The notes: generated by a model not told the origin, from the letters alone. Positions 16,399 to 25,638 are shown, counted from the stretch's first letter. The stretch is 64,000 nt of DNA from Streptomyces atratus (GCF_014648655.1 NZ_BMRN01000010.1:124001-188000); one strand, 5' to 3'. Translations and numbers: made by a program.

Positions 16399-17589
16399 AT
16401 GACGGAAGAACCACAGGAGTCGGCAGAGCGCTCCGTAGCGCAGCACACATCGCCCATATCGTCAGGGCCGCTCGACGCACTGACCGATGTCACCGGGCCG
16501 CTCGACGCGCTGACCGATGTCACTGGGCTGCGCGTCGGCCATGCGCAGGTGACGGGCGCGGGCGCACTGAGCGGCACCACCGTGGTCCTCGCCCCCGAGG
16601 GCGGTGCGATCGCGGCCGTCGACGTACGCGGCGGCGGCCCCGGCACCCGGGAGACGGACGCGCTCGATCCGCGCAATCTGGTGCAGCGCGTGGATGCCGT
16701 CGTCCTGACGGGCGGCAGCGCGTACGGCCTGGATGCGGCGTCCGGCGTGATGGCCTGGCTGGAGGAACGGGGGCGCGGGGTGCGGGTCGGCCCCGATCCG
16801 GCTCAAGTGGTGCCGGTGGTCCCCGCCGCATGCATCTTCGACCTGGGGCGGGGCGGTGACTGGCGGGCCCGCCCGGACGCCTCGACCGGCCGCGCGGCGG
16901 TGGAGGACGCGGCGGATACGGAGCCGGGGGCGCCGGTCGTCGAAGGAGGTGTCGGCGCCGGCACGGGCGCGGTCGCCGGGCAGCTCAAGGGCGGGGTGGG
17001 CACGGCGAGCGTGCGGCTGGCGTCCGGGATCACGGTGGGCGCGCTCGTCGTGGTGAACGCGGCAGGTTCGGTCGTCGATCCGCGCACCGGAGTGCTGTAC
17101 GGGGAGTACGGCGCCGCAAAACCGCCGGTGTACCCCGCGCCCGAGGTCCACCTGGCCGCGCAGCAACGCCTGGCCGAGGCACGGGAGGCGGACGCGCGGC
17201 CCCCGCTCAACACCACCCTCGCCGTCGTCGCCACGGACGCCGATCTCACCCGGGCCCAGGCGCAGAAGCTCGCGGGTACGGCGCACGACGGACTGGCGCG
17301 CGCCGTCCGCCCCGTGCATCTGCTGACCGACGGGGACACCGTTTTCGCGCTGGCCACCGGCGTCCGGGCGCTGGATCCGCAGAACCCGATCGCGCTCAAC
17401 GACCTGCTGGCGGCCGGTGCGGACACCCTGACCCGTGCCATCGTGAAGGCTGTCCGGGCAGCTCAGAGCGTCAACGGCCGCCCCGGCGGCGGCAGCTATC
17501 CCGCGTACAGCGACCTCTACGGAGCTCGCGGGAACCCCTCACGGCCGTCGCCGGGCAGCCACCCGGACCCCGGCTCGCCTCCTGGGTAA
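16399..17589 (+). CDS. P1 family peptidase (DmpA/NylC-like, self-cleaving N-terminal nucleophile hydrolase)
   Basis: 396 residues. The central GVGAGTGAVAGQLKGGVGTAS stretch and LTGGSAYGLDAASGVMAWL are typical of the S58/P1 family. LNTTLAVVATDA around Asn271-Thr272 fits the NylC-type autocleavage site, where Thr becomes the nucleophile. Likely an aminopeptidase/amidase. Before the conserved LTDVTGLRVGHAQ, the sequence GPLDALTDVT is duplicated by a 30-base tandem repeat, so the N-terminus is longer than usual. ATG behind GAGGAG. The C-terminal 25 residues are Pro/Ser-rich. Confidence 0.85.
   Translation: MTEEPQESAERSVAQHTSPISSGPLDALTDVTGPLDALTDVTGLRVGHAQVTGAGALSGTTVVLAPEGGAIAAVDVRGGGPGTRETDALDPRNLVQRVDAVVLTGGSAYGLDAASGVMAWLEERGRGVRVGPDPAQVVPVVPAACIFDLGRGGDWRARPDASTGRAAVEDAADTEPGAPVVEGGVGAGTGAVAGQLKGGVGTASVRLASGITVGALVVVNAAGSVVDPRTGVLYGEYGAAKPPVYPAPEVHLAAQQRLAEAREADARPPLNTTLAVVATDADLTRAQAQKLAGTAHDGLARAVRPVHLLTDGDTVFALATGVRALDPQNPIALNDLLAAGADTLTRAIVKAVRAAQSVNGRPGGGSYPAYSDLYGARGNPSRPSPGSHPDPGSPPG
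16465..16524 (+). repeat. 30-base tandem duplication inside the P1 peptidase gene
   Basis: Two adjacent 30-base units (16465-16494 and 16495-16524) differ at two synonymous positions. They duplicate GPLDALTDVT, the strand at the start of the fold. Confidence 0.9.
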
Positions 17590-17723
17590 GGAAGTTCGGA
17601 CGAACCACCAGGAACCATCTGTGTGTGTCATACGTTTTCCTGAACCCCGGTCACGATGTCGGACCCAGGGACTACGTTAAGCACGCACCAAGTAACACGC
17701 GGCGACGGCCTGGAGACAGCACC

Positions 17724-18494
17724 TTGAGCGATCCGTACGAGACAACCGAGCAGCACCTCGAGCGACTCCTGCGACGGGCACTCAACTCTTTCGACCTGCC
17801 CGACAGTACGGTCGAGAGACTCGGTACCGCACTCGCCCACAGCAGTTCCCTGCACTCCTCGCACCACAGTTCCGTACTTCACCGCGAGACCTACCGGCAT
17901 ACGTATCTGCTGTCCGACGGCACCCCCTTCACCCTGTGGGAGCTGGTGCACAGCGGTCCGCGGAGCACGAGAAACCCGCAGCCGGGGACGGAGCCCGACC
18001 TCCGGCACCACGAGCTGTACGACGACGAGGCCGACATCCAAGTCGCGGCTGCCCGGCTGACCGGCGGCTTCGGTGAGGTCCCGGTGTTCGGGGACGACGG
18101 GCCGCATGCCGACCTGGAGATACTCACGGTTCTGATGGCGGCTCCCCCGGTCCCGCTGCCCCGGATGTACGCCCCGGACAATTCCGCCGACCACGCCCGC
18201 CGTGTCCTGCGCCGCGCGGAGAACAGCGACGGCCCCGGTGAGGAGACCGCCCGGCTGCTGCGCGCCGCCTTCGCCCACCACATCACCCAGGTCTTCGGCC
18301 GGCAGTGCCGGGTGGACGGGCGGGACGCCGGATTCACGCTCTACGAGCACGCCTTCCTGCTCCTCGACGGCAGCGAGACGAGCCTGTGGGAGGTCGAGCA
18401 CACAGCCACGCCGGACGGCCGCCACATGTGCGAGGTGTACGGCGACGAGGACGCCGCACGCGGAGCCATGGAGAGCCGCACACGCATCTGCTGA
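17724..18494 (+). CDS. DUF6227 family protein
   Basis: Streptomyces-type protein of 256 residues with two similar halves, each with a HHIT/HSSS...RETYRHTYLL-like and LLDGSETSLWEVEH-like element. Recognised from LSDPYETTEQHLERLLRRAL and HHSSVLHRETYRHTYLLSDG. I place the start at TTG 17724, with GGAG about ten bases before; the frame is open from 17625 but the extra 33 residues are not typical. Function unknown; probably cytoplasmic. Confidence 0.75.
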   Translation: MSDPYETTEQHLERLLRRALNSFDLPDSTVERLGTALAHSSSLHSSHHSSVLHRETYRHTYLLSDGTPFTLWELVHSGPRSTRNPQPGTEPDLRHHELYDDEADIQVAAARLTGGFGEVPVFGDDGPHADLEILTVLMAAPPVPLPRMYAPDNSADHARRVLRRAENSDGPGEETARLLRAAFAHHITQVFGRQCRVDGRDAGFTLYEHAFLLLDGSETSLWEVEHTATPDGRHMCEVYGDEDAARGAMESRTRIC

Positions 18495-18537
18495 CCGAGG
18501 GGGAGGGCGGGAGCCCACGCTCGCGCCCGCACACGCA

Positions 18538-18568
18538 GGTGCCCGCACCCCCGAGGGGTGCGGGCACC
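18538..18568. terminator. Bidirectional hairpin between the DUF6227 and MFS genes
   Basis: Perfect 14-base stem GGTGCCCGCACCCC / GGGGTGCGGGCACC with a 3-base loop CGA, between convergent genes. No T-run, as is common in streptomycetes. Confidence 0.8.
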
Positions 18569-18584
18569 GTCGCGCTTCAGGGCA

Positions 18585-20138
18585 TCACGGCGTCAGCGCG
18601 GGCTCCTTGCCGAGCTCGACCTCGGGCTCGGCAACGGTGTCCATGCCCTCGTCGCCGCCCTCCACGTGCTGCCGCGGCCGCGCGGGCAGCGCGAACATCA
18701 CCAGGAAGATCACTGCGAGCACCCCTGCCACCCACCAGAGCGAGTGCTGGAACGCCTCCGCGAACGCCGGGCCCACCTCCTGCGGCGCCGGCCGGTCGCT
18801 GATCGAGCCGAAGAAGACGACCGAGACCAGTCCGAGCCCGAGCGCATTGCCCATCTGCTGCACGGTGTTGATCAGCCCGGAGGCCGAACCCGAGTGCTCC
18901 TTCGGCACCTCGGACAGCACCGCGTCCGTCAGCGGGGCCACGATCAGGCCCATGCCGGTGCCCATGACCACCAGCGGCAGGGCCATCTGCCAGGACGTGA
19001 TTCCCATGCCGTACCGGTCGGACTCCCAGATGTAGAGCAGCAGGCCGGCGATCATCAGCAGTGCGCCCGCCTGGAGGACCTTGCGGCCGAAGCGGGGCAC
19101 CAGCTTCTGTACGGAGATCCCGGCGGCGAACGAGACGGCGACCGAGAACGGGATACCGGTCGTGCCGGCCCGCAGCTCGCTCCAGCCGAGACCCATCTGC
19201 ATGTAGAGCGTCCAGACCAGGAAGAAGATGCCGAGACCGATGCCGAAGGTCAGCTGCACGGCGATGCCCGCCGCGAAGCTCTTGACCCGGAACAGCGACA
19301 GCTCGACCAGCGGCGAACCGTCCTTGCTCGCCTTCTTCCGCTCGAACACCACCAGGACCAGGAACACCAGGAGGCTGCCGACCATCGACACATAGCCCCA
19401 GACCGGCCAGCCCAGCTCGCGCCCGCGGGTGAGCGGGTAGATGAGCATCAGCAGTGCCAGCGTCACCAGGGCGACACCGATCAGGTCGAGCCGGAGCGCC
19501 TTGGGGGCCTTTGACTCGGTGATGAACTTCCGGCCCAGGATCAGGCCCGCGATGCCGACCGGCAGGTTGATCAGGAAGATCGGACGCCACTCGAGACCTG
19601 CGATGTTCCACTCGGTGAGCAGCGCGCCCAGCAGCGGTCCCGAGACGGCGCCGAGGCCGACTATCGCGCCGAAGAGACCGAAGACCTTTCCGCGCTCGTG
19701 CGCCGGGAAGGTGGCGTGCACGATCGACAGCACCTGCGGAACCATCAGCGCGGCGGTGCCGCCCTGGAGGATGCGGGAGGCGACCAGCATCTCCGGGTTC
19801 GCGGCGAAGCCGCAGAGCGCGGAGGCCAGCGTGAAGCCGCCGATACCGATGAGGAAGAGCCGCTTGCGGCCGTAGATGTCGCCGAGCCGGCCGCCGGTGA
19901 TCAAACCGGCCGCGAAGGCCAGGGCGTATCCGGCGGTGATCCACTGGATCGAGCTGAACGAGGCACCGGTGTCGCTCTTGATGCTCGGGATGGCGATGTT
20001 GACGATCGTGACGTCGACCAGGTCCATGAAGGCCGCGGTCATCACGATGGCGAGCGCGAACCAGCGTCGCCGGTCCGACGGGTCCGAGGACACCGTGGGC
20101 CCGGATGCCGTGGACGGCAGAGATGCGGAAGAAGTCAT
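18585..20138 (-). CDS. MFS drug exporter, DHA2 (EmrB/QacA) family
   Basis: 517 residues with about 14 hydrophobic segments. Motifs: FMDLVDVTIVNIAIPSI in helix 1, GGRLGDIYGRKRLFLIG in loop 2-3, and the antiporter motif C-like GAVSGPLLGALL. Proton-driven drug efflux is the family role. It is divergent from a WYL regulator 92 bases away with a palindrome between them, the usual layout of a locally controlled exporter. Confidence 0.88.
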   Translation of the reverse strand: MTSSASLPSTASGPTVSSDPSDRRRWFALAIVMTAAFMDLVDVTIVNIAIPSIKSDTGASFSSIQWITAGYALAFAAGLITGGRLGDIYGRKRLFLIGIGGFTLASALCGFAANPEMLVASRILQGGTAALMVPQVLSIVHATFPAHERGKVFGLFGAIVGLGAVSGPLLGALLTEWNIAGLEWRPIFLINLPVGIAGLILGRKFITESKAPKALRLDLIGVALVTLALLMLIYPLTRGRELGWPVWGYVSMVGSLLVFLVLVVFERKKASKDGSPLVELSLFRVKSFAAGIAVQLTFGIGLGIFFLVWTLYMQMGLGWSELRAGTTGIPFSVAVSFAAGISVQKLVPRFGRKVLQAGALLMIAGLLLYIWESDRYGMGITSWQMALPLVVMGTGMGLIVAPLTDAVLSEVPKEHSGSASGLINTVQQMGNALGLGLVSVVFFGSISDRPAPQEVGPAFAEAFQHSLWWVAGVLAVIFLVMFALPARPRQHVEGGDEGMDTVAEPEVELGKEPALTP

Positions 20139-20161
20139 ATGAAGAAGCTAAACGGCCATTA

Positions 20162-20176
20162 GGTCAGCTCATGACC
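20162..20176. promoter_or_regulatory. Candidate operator between the MFS exporter and the WYL regulator
   Basis: GGTCA-GCTCA-TGACC inverted repeat in the 92-base divergent intergenic region. Assignment to the WYL regulator is by position only. Confidence 0.45.
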
Positions 20177-20230
20177 CAATAGATGGGCATCCTGATGGGA
20201 TGACCCACACCCCGGCACGAGGCTGAGCCC

Positions 20231-21193
20231 ATGACCGACACCCCGGCACGACTGCTGAATCTGCTGTCGCTCCTCCAGACGCCCCGCGAGTGGCCGGGCA
20301 GCGAGCTCGCCGAGCGGCTCGACGTCAGCCCGCGCACCATCCGCCGCGACATCGACCGGCTCCGCGATCTCGGCTATCCGGTCGAGGCCTCGCGCGGATC
20401 GGTCGGCGGCTACCGCCTCGTCGCGGGCACCGCCATGCCGCCGCTGCTCCTCGACGACGAGGAGGCGGTGGCCATCGCGGTGGGCCTGCGGGCGGGCGCC
20501 GGCCATGCCATCGAGGGGGTCGACGAGGCGTCCGTACGGGCTCTGGCGAAGCTGGAGCAGGTGCTGCCGTCGCGGTTGCGGCACCGGGTCTCGACCCTCC
20601 AGAACGCGACGATGCCGCTGACCCGCGGCGACGGCTCGACGATCGATCCGCACACACTGACGGTGATGGCGGCGGCGGTCACCGGGCGGGAGCGGCTGCG
20701 GTTCGCCTACCGTGCGGGTGACGGCGCCGAGACGAAGCGGCAGGCCGAGCCGTACCGACTGGTGAGCACGGGGTGGCGCTGGTATCTCGTCGCGTACGAC
20801 CTGGGGCGCGAGGACTGGCGTACGTTCCGGGTCGACCGGGTCAGCGAGCCGTTCGCGACCGGGGCCCGGTTCACACCGCGTGAGCTGCCGACGGGTGATG
20901 CGGCGGAGTTCCTCAGCAGCTCCATCGCCCGGCGGCAGCCGGAGCTGGCGGTCGATGTGAGCTTCGCAGCCCCGGCGGACTTCGTGTCCGCGCGGCTGCC
21001 GGCCTCGATCGGCCCGTTGGAGCGGACCGGCGAGAACAGCTGCCGGCTGCGGGCGGTCCTGTCGGACTCGCTGGAGTGGGTGGCGCTCCGACTGGCACTG
21101 GTGGACTGCGAGTTCACCGCGCACGAGCCACCACAGCTGGTGGAGTACCTGAGTCATCTGGGCGCCCGGCTGACCCGCGCGACAGCACACTGA
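20231..21193 (+). CDS. HTH and WYL-domain transcriptional regulator
   Basis: 320 residues. An N-terminal HTH_11 domain (LLNLLSLLQT ... LDVSPRTIRRDIDRLRDLGYPV, residues 5-60), then a WYL domain (YRLVSTGWRWYLVAYDL, about 175-195) and a C-terminal WCX-type region. These YafY-like proteins usually control a neighbouring gene; here the divergent MFS exporter is the clear candidate. ATG start at 20231. Confidence 0.87.
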   Translation: MTDTPARLLNLLSLLQTPREWPGSELAERLDVSPRTIRRDIDRLRDLGYPVEASRGSVGGYRLVAGTAMPPLLLDDEEAVAIAVGLRAGAGHAIEGVDEASVRALAKLEQVLPSRLRHRVSTLQNATMPLTRGDGSTIDPHTLTVMAAAVTGRERLRFAYRAGDGAETKRQAEPYRLVSTGWRWYLVAYDLGREDWRTFRVDRVSEPFATGARFTPRELPTGDAAEFLSSSIARRQPELAVDVSFAAPADFVSARLPASIGPLERTGENSCRLRAVLSDSLEWVALRLALVDCEFTAHEPPQLVEYLSHLGARLTRATAH

Positions 21194-21253
21194 CGCGTCG
21201 CCGCCCGAACGACGACCGACCCGGCCGCCGCCGAACGCACAGAAAGAATGAGC

Positions 21254-21281
21254 CCCGGCGCCAGGGGGGGTGGGCGCCGGG
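21254..21281 (-). terminator. Terminator of hrdD
   Basis: 9-base stem CCCGGCGCC / GGCGCCGGG around a G-rich loop; read on the minus strand it is followed by the T-rich CTCATTCTTTCT. Confidence 0.7.
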
Positions 21282-21337
21282 ACTCAGTTCAGGGGGTCAC
21301 GCGAAGCGACCTATTTCGGAGGTTACTGGACGATGGC

Positions 21338-22336
21338 TCACGCCGCAGCGTCAAAACCCGTGTCGTGGGCCATTCGCTTCAGTTCGAGCAGCGCGTGCTT
21401 CTCGATCTGGCGGATCCGCTCACGGGTCAGTCCGTGCTGTTTGCCCACCTCGGTGAGGGTCCGCTCACGGCCGTCCTCGATGCCGTACCGCATACGGATG
21501 ATCGATGCGGTGCGGTTGTCGAGCTTGCCGATCAGGTCCTCCAGCTCCTCGCTGCGCAGCAGCGTCATCACCGACTGCTCGGGCGACACCGCGGAGGTGT
21601 CCTCCAGCAGGTCACCGAACTGCGTCTCACCCTCGTCGTCCACGGACATGTTGAGGCTGACCGGGTCACGGGCCCAGTCCAGGACGTCACCCACACGCTC
21701 CGGCGTGGTGTCCAGCTCGGCGGCTATTTCCGTGTGCTCCGGCTCACGCCCGTGCTCACGGTTGAACTCGCGCTGCACCCGTCGGATCCGGCCGAGCTCC
21801 TCCACCAGGTGAACGGGGAGCCGGATCGTACGGGACTGGTCGGCTATGGAACGGGTGATGGCCTGACGGATCCACCACGTCGCATACGTGGAGAACTTGA
21901 AGCCCTTGGCGTAGTCGAACTTCTCGACCGCGCGCACCAGGCCCGCGTTGCCCTCCTGGATCAGGTCGAGCAGGGGCAGCCCGGCCCGCGGATAGCGGCG
22001 GGCGACGGCAACGACGAGCCGGAGGTTGGAACGGATGAATATGTCCTTGGCGCGCTCGCCCTCGGCGACCAGCGCCTCCAGCTCCTCGCGCGTGGCTCCA
22101 CCGGCTTCGCTCTCCACCGCACCGCCGAGAATCTGCCGTGCGTAAACACCCGCCTCGACGATTTGCGACAGCTCGACCTCCTTTGCGGCATCGAGCAGCG
22201 GGGTACGCGCGATCTCGTCCAGGTACATGCCGACCAGGTCGCGATCGGCGATCTCCCCGCTCGAGGCGCGAACACTGCTTGCCCGGCTGGTCCCGCCGGT
22301 GGCGGACGAACGACGGGCGACGGCACGGGTTGCCAT
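21338..22336 (-). CDS. hrdD: RNA polymerase principal-like sigma factor HrdD
   Basis: Group 2 sigma-70 factor, 332 residues, the length of S. coelicolor HrdD; N-terminus MATRAVARRSSATGG matches HrdD. Region 1.2 DLVGMYLDEIARTPLL; region 2 SNLRLVVAVARRYPRAGLPL, LIQEGNAGLVRAVEKFDY and FSTYATWWIRQAITR; region 3 from about 190; region 4.2 TLTEVGKQHGLTRERIRQIE. The open frame extends to 22435, but ATG 22336 is the HrdD start. HrdD is dispensable in S. coelicolor and is driven partly by SigR; the matching promoter is present here. Confidence 0.95.
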   Translation of the reverse strand: MATRAVARRSSATGGTSRASSVRASSGEIADRDLVGMYLDEIARTPLLDAAKEVELSQIVEAGVYARQILGGAVESEAGGATREELEALVAEGERAKDIFIRSNLRLVVAVARRYPRAGLPLLDLIQEGNAGLVRAVEKFDYAKGFKFSTYATWWIRQAITRSIADQSRTIRLPVHLVEELGRIRRVQREFNREHGREPEHTEIAAELDTTPERVGDVLDWARDPVSLNMSVDDEGETQFGDLLEDTSAVSPEQSVMTLLRSEELEDLIGKLDNRTASIIRMRYGIEDGRERTLTEVGKQHGLTRERIRQIEKHALLELKRMAHDTGFDAAA

Positions 22337-22395
22337 GCGTGCTCCCTTGCTGAGTAGGTCGCGACACCCTCTCGGGTGCCCTGCATCCGATGGAA

Positions 22396-22424
22396 ACAAC
22401 GACTGGAATCCGGACAGAATTCCC
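22396..22424 (-). promoter_or_regulatory. SigR-type promoter of hrdD
   Basis: On the minus strand: GGGAAT (22424-22419), exactly 18 bases, GTTG(T) (22400-22396). This equals the SigR consensus GGGAAT-N18-GTT of the thiol-oxidative stress response. It lies 60 bases before the hrdD ATG. Confidence 0.88.
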
Positions 22425-22484
22425 ATGCCTGGCATTCATTTTCGCGATCATGCAGTACCCTGTCGCGCCGCGAAGGGAGTACAC

Positions 22485-23024
22485 ATGCCGAGCATCCAGA
22501 CGAAAGTGCAGGTCAGGACGGGCACCGAAGGTGATTTGGTAGCGCTCACGGACATCTACAACCATTACGTACGTGAGACCGCGCTCACATTCGATACGGC
22601 CCCCTTTACACCCGAACAGCGGCTGCCGTGGCTTCGTTCCCATCCTGAAGACGGCCCGCACCGTCTTCTGGTTGCTCAGGATGTCCGCATTGTCGGCCCT
22701 GCCTCGGTCCTGGGGTACGCCACCAGCAGCGCCTTCCGTCCCAAGGCCGCGTACGCGACCTCGGTCGAGGTGAGCGTGTACTGCGCCCCGTGGGCCACCG
22801 GCCGCGGCATCGGCACGCTCCTCTACTCATCCCTGTTCGAGGCACTCGCCGGCGAGGACGTGCATCGCGCGTACGCGGGCATCACCCAGCCCAACGACGC
22901 GTCGGCCCGGCTGCACGAGCGCTTCGGTTTCCGCCATGTCGGTACGTACGCCGAGGTGGGCCGGAAGTTCGGCACGTACTGGGACGTGGCCTGGTACGAG
23001 AAGCGGCTGGGGCCACAGCCCTAG
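22485..23024 (+). CDS. GNAT N-acetyltransferase, phosphinothricin acetyltransferase-like
   Basis: 179 residues. IYNHYVRETALTFDTAPF near residue 23 is the hallmark of the PAT subgroup; VEVSVYCAPWATGRGIGTLL carries the acetyl-CoA loop (RGIGTLL); LHERFGFRHVGTYAEVGRKF closes the fold. Typical substrates are methionine-analogue amines such as phosphinothricin or methionine sulfoximine. ATG at 22485 behind AAGGGAG; divergent from hrdD. Confidence 0.88.
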   Translation: MPSIQTKVQVRTGTEGDLVALTDIYNHYVRETALTFDTAPFTPEQRLPWLRSHPEDGPHRLLVAQDVRIVGPASVLGYATSSAFRPKAAYATSVEVSVYCAPWATGRGIGTLLYSSLFEALAGEDVHRAYAGITQPNDASARLHERFGFRHVGTYAEVGRKFGTYWDVAWYEKRLGPQP

Positions 23025-23096
23025 GGCCCGGCCCGGTCGCGGCCTAGGTCCACGGCCCGTTACGCACCGCGGACGCCGCGCCTAGCGTGCTGCCGT

Positions 23097-24179
23097 ATGA
23101 ACGACACAACGAGCAGGGACGGCACAACCAGCAAAAACGGCACACCCGACACGACCACCGGTGCCACCGACGACACCACGGGCACGCTCGACGAGGCGCT
23201 GGAACGTCTCCACACCGCGGGCCCCGAACGGAACGGCTGGCTGAGCAATCACGGTCCGATGGCCGTCGAGGCGCTGGTCCGGCACGGTCAGGCACCGGCC
23301 GTCCACCGGTGGCTCGACCACTACAGCCACAAGCTGGAGGACATGCCGGACACCGCGTCCCGGGTGACCGCGGAGAACTGGCGCGAGGCCCTGGGCGACC
23401 CGCGCCGGATCGCGGACTGGACTGAGTACTTCGAGCGGGAGACGGCCGAGCGCCCCTGGCGGGATGTCCTGACCGAGTGGTGGCCGCGGCTGCTGCCCGG
23501 CATCGCGGCGGGCGCCACCCACCCCGTGATCCGGGTCGGCCACTGCGTACGCACTCTGCTCGCCGGCGAGGCGAGCGCGCCCCGGATCACCGAGCTCGCC
23601 CACGGCCTCGGCTACTGGGCCGCCCGCCACCAGCCGCTTCCCACGCTGACACCGCTGGCGCCCGCACCGAGCGCCGCGTCCGCGCTGGACGCCGTACCGC
23701 CGGTGCCCGAGCAGAGCGGCGGCATCCGGGACCGGCTGGCGCAGCTCACCGCGTTCCCGGTGTGGCCGCAGCGGTTCACCGACGACCCGGACGAGGCGCG
23801 GGCCCGGCTGGAGGAACTGGTGCGGGCCGCGACCCACCGCTACGCCACGCACGGGCACGGCGAACCGATCATGCTGGTGCATGCCGCGACCGCACCCAAT
23901 GCCGTGCTGCGCACGCTGCCCGCACTCCCCCGCGCACTGTGGGTGCCGAGCCTGCAGGCCGCCTGGGCGGCGAGCGCCGCGGTCACCGCCGCGTACGGCC
24001 CGGCCGAGCCGGCCCCGTACACACCAGCGACAGCGTCGGCCGAGGAGCTCTTCGCGCGGGCGGTGGCGCACGGCGACGATCACACCATCAAGTTCACGGA
24101 CACCGCACTGGACATCGGCGATGCGACGGCCCTCGCCGCCGCACTCCGCTCGATCGAACTGAATCCGCCGGCCCTGTGA
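23097..24179 (+). CDS. Questin oxidase family (DUF4243) protein
   Basis: 360 residues. After a Thr/Asp-rich N-terminus, GWLSNHGPMAVEALVRHG (about 48-65) is the N-terminal signature of the questin-oxidase/AflY family, followed by repeated helices with conserved His (ATHPVIRVGH, THRYATHGHGEPIMLVHAAT, HGDDHTIKFTD). Fungal members perform Baeyer-Villiger-type ring opening of anthraquinones; bacterial roles are not established. Convergent with the LigB dioxygenase, 18 bases apart. Confidence 0.75.
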   Translation: MNDTTSRDGTTSKNGTPDTTTGATDDTTGTLDEALERLHTAGPERNGWLSNHGPMAVEALVRHGQAPAVHRWLDHYSHKLEDMPDTASRVTAENWREALGDPRRIADWTEYFERETAERPWRDVLTEWWPRLLPGIAAGATHPVIRVGHCVRTLLAGEASAPRITELAHGLGYWAARHQPLPTLTPLAPAPSAASALDAVPPVPEQSGGIRDRLAQLTAFPVWPQRFTDDPDEARARLEELVRAATHRYATHGHGEPIMLVHAATAPNAVLRTLPALPRALWVPSLQAAWAASAAVTAAYGPAEPAPYTPATASAEELFARAVAHGDDHTIKFTDTALDIGDATALAAALRSIELNPPAL

Positions 24180-24197
24180 CAGGACCTCGGACGGAGC

Positions 24198-24980
24198 TCA
24201 GCCGAACTGCACCGACCGCTTCGCAAGTCCCATCCAGAATCCGTCGATGACGCTGCGGCCCCGGTCCAGCTCACCCTCCGAGGCGCCGAGTGCCACGAAG
24301 AGCGGCGCGAAGTGCTCGGTGCGCGGGTGGGCCAGCCGGCCGGCCGGGGACTTGCGCTCGAAGTCCAGCAGCGCGTCGATGTCCTGCGCCTGGAGCGCCC
24401 GGTTCCCCCAGTCGTCGAACTCCGCCGACCAGCCGGGGGTGCCGCCGCCCGCATGCCGCAGGGCGGCCAGGTTGTGGGTGAAGAAGCCGCTGCCGACGAT
24501 CAGGACGCCCTCGTCGCGCAGCGGCGCGAGCTTGCGCCCGATGTCCATCAGCTTCTGCGGGTCCAGCGTCGGCATGGAGATCTGGAGCACGGGGATGTCG
24601 GCGCCGGGGAACATCTCGACCAGCGGGACGTACGCCCCGTGGTCGAGCCCGCGGTCCGGGATGTCCTGGACCGGCGTACCGGCTCCGCGCAGCAGTTTGC
24701 GTACGTTCTCCGCCAGCGCCGGGGCGCCCGGGGCCGCGTACTGCACCTGGTAGTAGTGCTCGGGGAAGCCCCAGAAGTCGTAGACGAGCGGGACGGCCTC
24801 CGTCGCGCCGAGGGCGAGCGGGGCCTCCTCCCAGTGCGCGGAGACCATCAGGATCGCGCGGGGGCGTGGCAACTGCGCGGACCAGGCGGCCAGTTCGCCC
24901 GGCCAGACCGGGTCGTCGGCCAGCGGCGGTGCGCCGTGGGAGAGATAGAGGGCGGGCATGCGTTCCGCGGTGACAGTCAT
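24198..24980 (-). CDS. LigB/DODA-type extradiol ring-cleavage dioxygenase
   Basis: Class III extradiol dioxygenase, 260 residues. The metal-site histidines are visible in YLSHGAPPL (about residue 14), SAHWEEAPLAL (about 48), GLDHGAYVPLVEMFPG (about 110) and GSGFFTHNLAALRH (about 165). Likely opens a catechol-type or hydroquinone-like ring with Fe(II). Start at ATG 24980 behind GGGGAG. Divergent from a MarR regulator, as in phenol- or quinone-responsive pairs. Confidence 0.85.
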   Translation of the reverse strand: MTVTAERMPALYLSHGAPPLADDPVWPGELAAWSAQLPRPRAILMVSAHWEEAPLALGATEAVPLVYDFWGFPEHYYQVQYAAPGAPALAENVRKLLRGAGTPVQDIPDRGLDHGAYVPLVEMFPGADIPVLQISMPTLDPQKLMDIGRKLAPLRDEGVLIVGSGFFTHNLAALRHAGGGTPGWSAEFDDWGNRALQAQDIDALLDFERKSPAGRLAHPRTEHFAPLFVALGASEGELDRGRSVIDGFWMGLAKRSVQFG

Positions 24981-25125
24981 GGCACTCCCCATCCGCTGCT
25001 GATCGAGGTAAGTCTTTTAGAGGTCTCTTTGAAAAGGAAGGATTCTTTAATCTTCAAGCTCCTACCTCCCGAGACCTTAGCTCTATCTAGTTAAACTTTC
25101 AAGAAAAGGTCGTACAGTGGAGTAC
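24981..25125. promoter_or_regulatory. AT-rich divergent promoter region of the dioxygenase/MarR pair
   Basis: Notably AT-rich for this genome. It contains AGGTCTC (about 25021) and its inverse GAGACCT (about 25072), plus two similar blocks TTTAATCTTCAAG and TTAAACTTTCAAG. These are candidate MarR sites and would let the regulator control both genes. Confidence 0.5.
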
Positions 25126-25629
25126 ATGACCACGGCATCCCCCGGCGAGCCCCGCTGGCTCTCCGACGAAGAGCAGAGCGTCTGGCGTGCATATCTCCAC
25201 GCCACCACGCTGATGGAGGACCACCTCGACCGCCAGCTGCAGCGCGATGCCGGCATGCCGCACATCTATTACGGACTGCTCGTCCAGCTCTCCCAGGCGC
25301 CCCGCCGCCAAAAGCGGATGACCGAGCTCGCCAAGGACGCCAAGATCACCCGCTCCCGGCTCTCGCATGCCGTCGCGCGGCTGGAGAAGAGCGGCTGGGT
25401 GCGCCGCGAGGACTGCCCGTCCGACAAGCGCGGCCAGAACGCGGTCCTCACCGACGAGGGCTACGAGATGCTCCGCCGGTCCGCGCCGGGCCATGTCAGC
25501 GCCGTACGCCAGGCGATGTTCGACCGGCTCACACCCGAGCAGATGCGTTCGCTCGGCGAGATCATGCAGGTCGTCGCCACCGGACTGCAGCCGGAAGGCA
25601 CGGACGCGGACCTGCCCTGGCTGCGCTGA
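25126..25629 (+). CDS. MarR family transcriptional regulator
   Basis: 167 residues: winged helix with ITRSRLSHAVARLEKSGWVRRE (recognition helix, about 73-94) and the wing CPSDKRGQNAVLTDEG. ATG 25126 preceded by GGAG; an in-frame GTG at 25117 is less well placed. It probably represses the divergent dioxygenase gene and itself, released by a phenolic or quinone ligand. Confidence 0.9.
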   Translation: MTTASPGEPRWLSDEEQSVWRAYLHATTLMEDHLDRQLQRDAGMPHIYYGLLVQLSQAPRRQKRMTELAKDAKITRSRLSHAVARLEKSGWVRREDCPSDKRGQNAVLTDEGYEMLRRSAPGHVSAVRQAMFDRLTPEQMRSLGEIMQVVATGLQPEGTDADLPWLR

Positions 25630-25638
25630 GCAGTCGTC

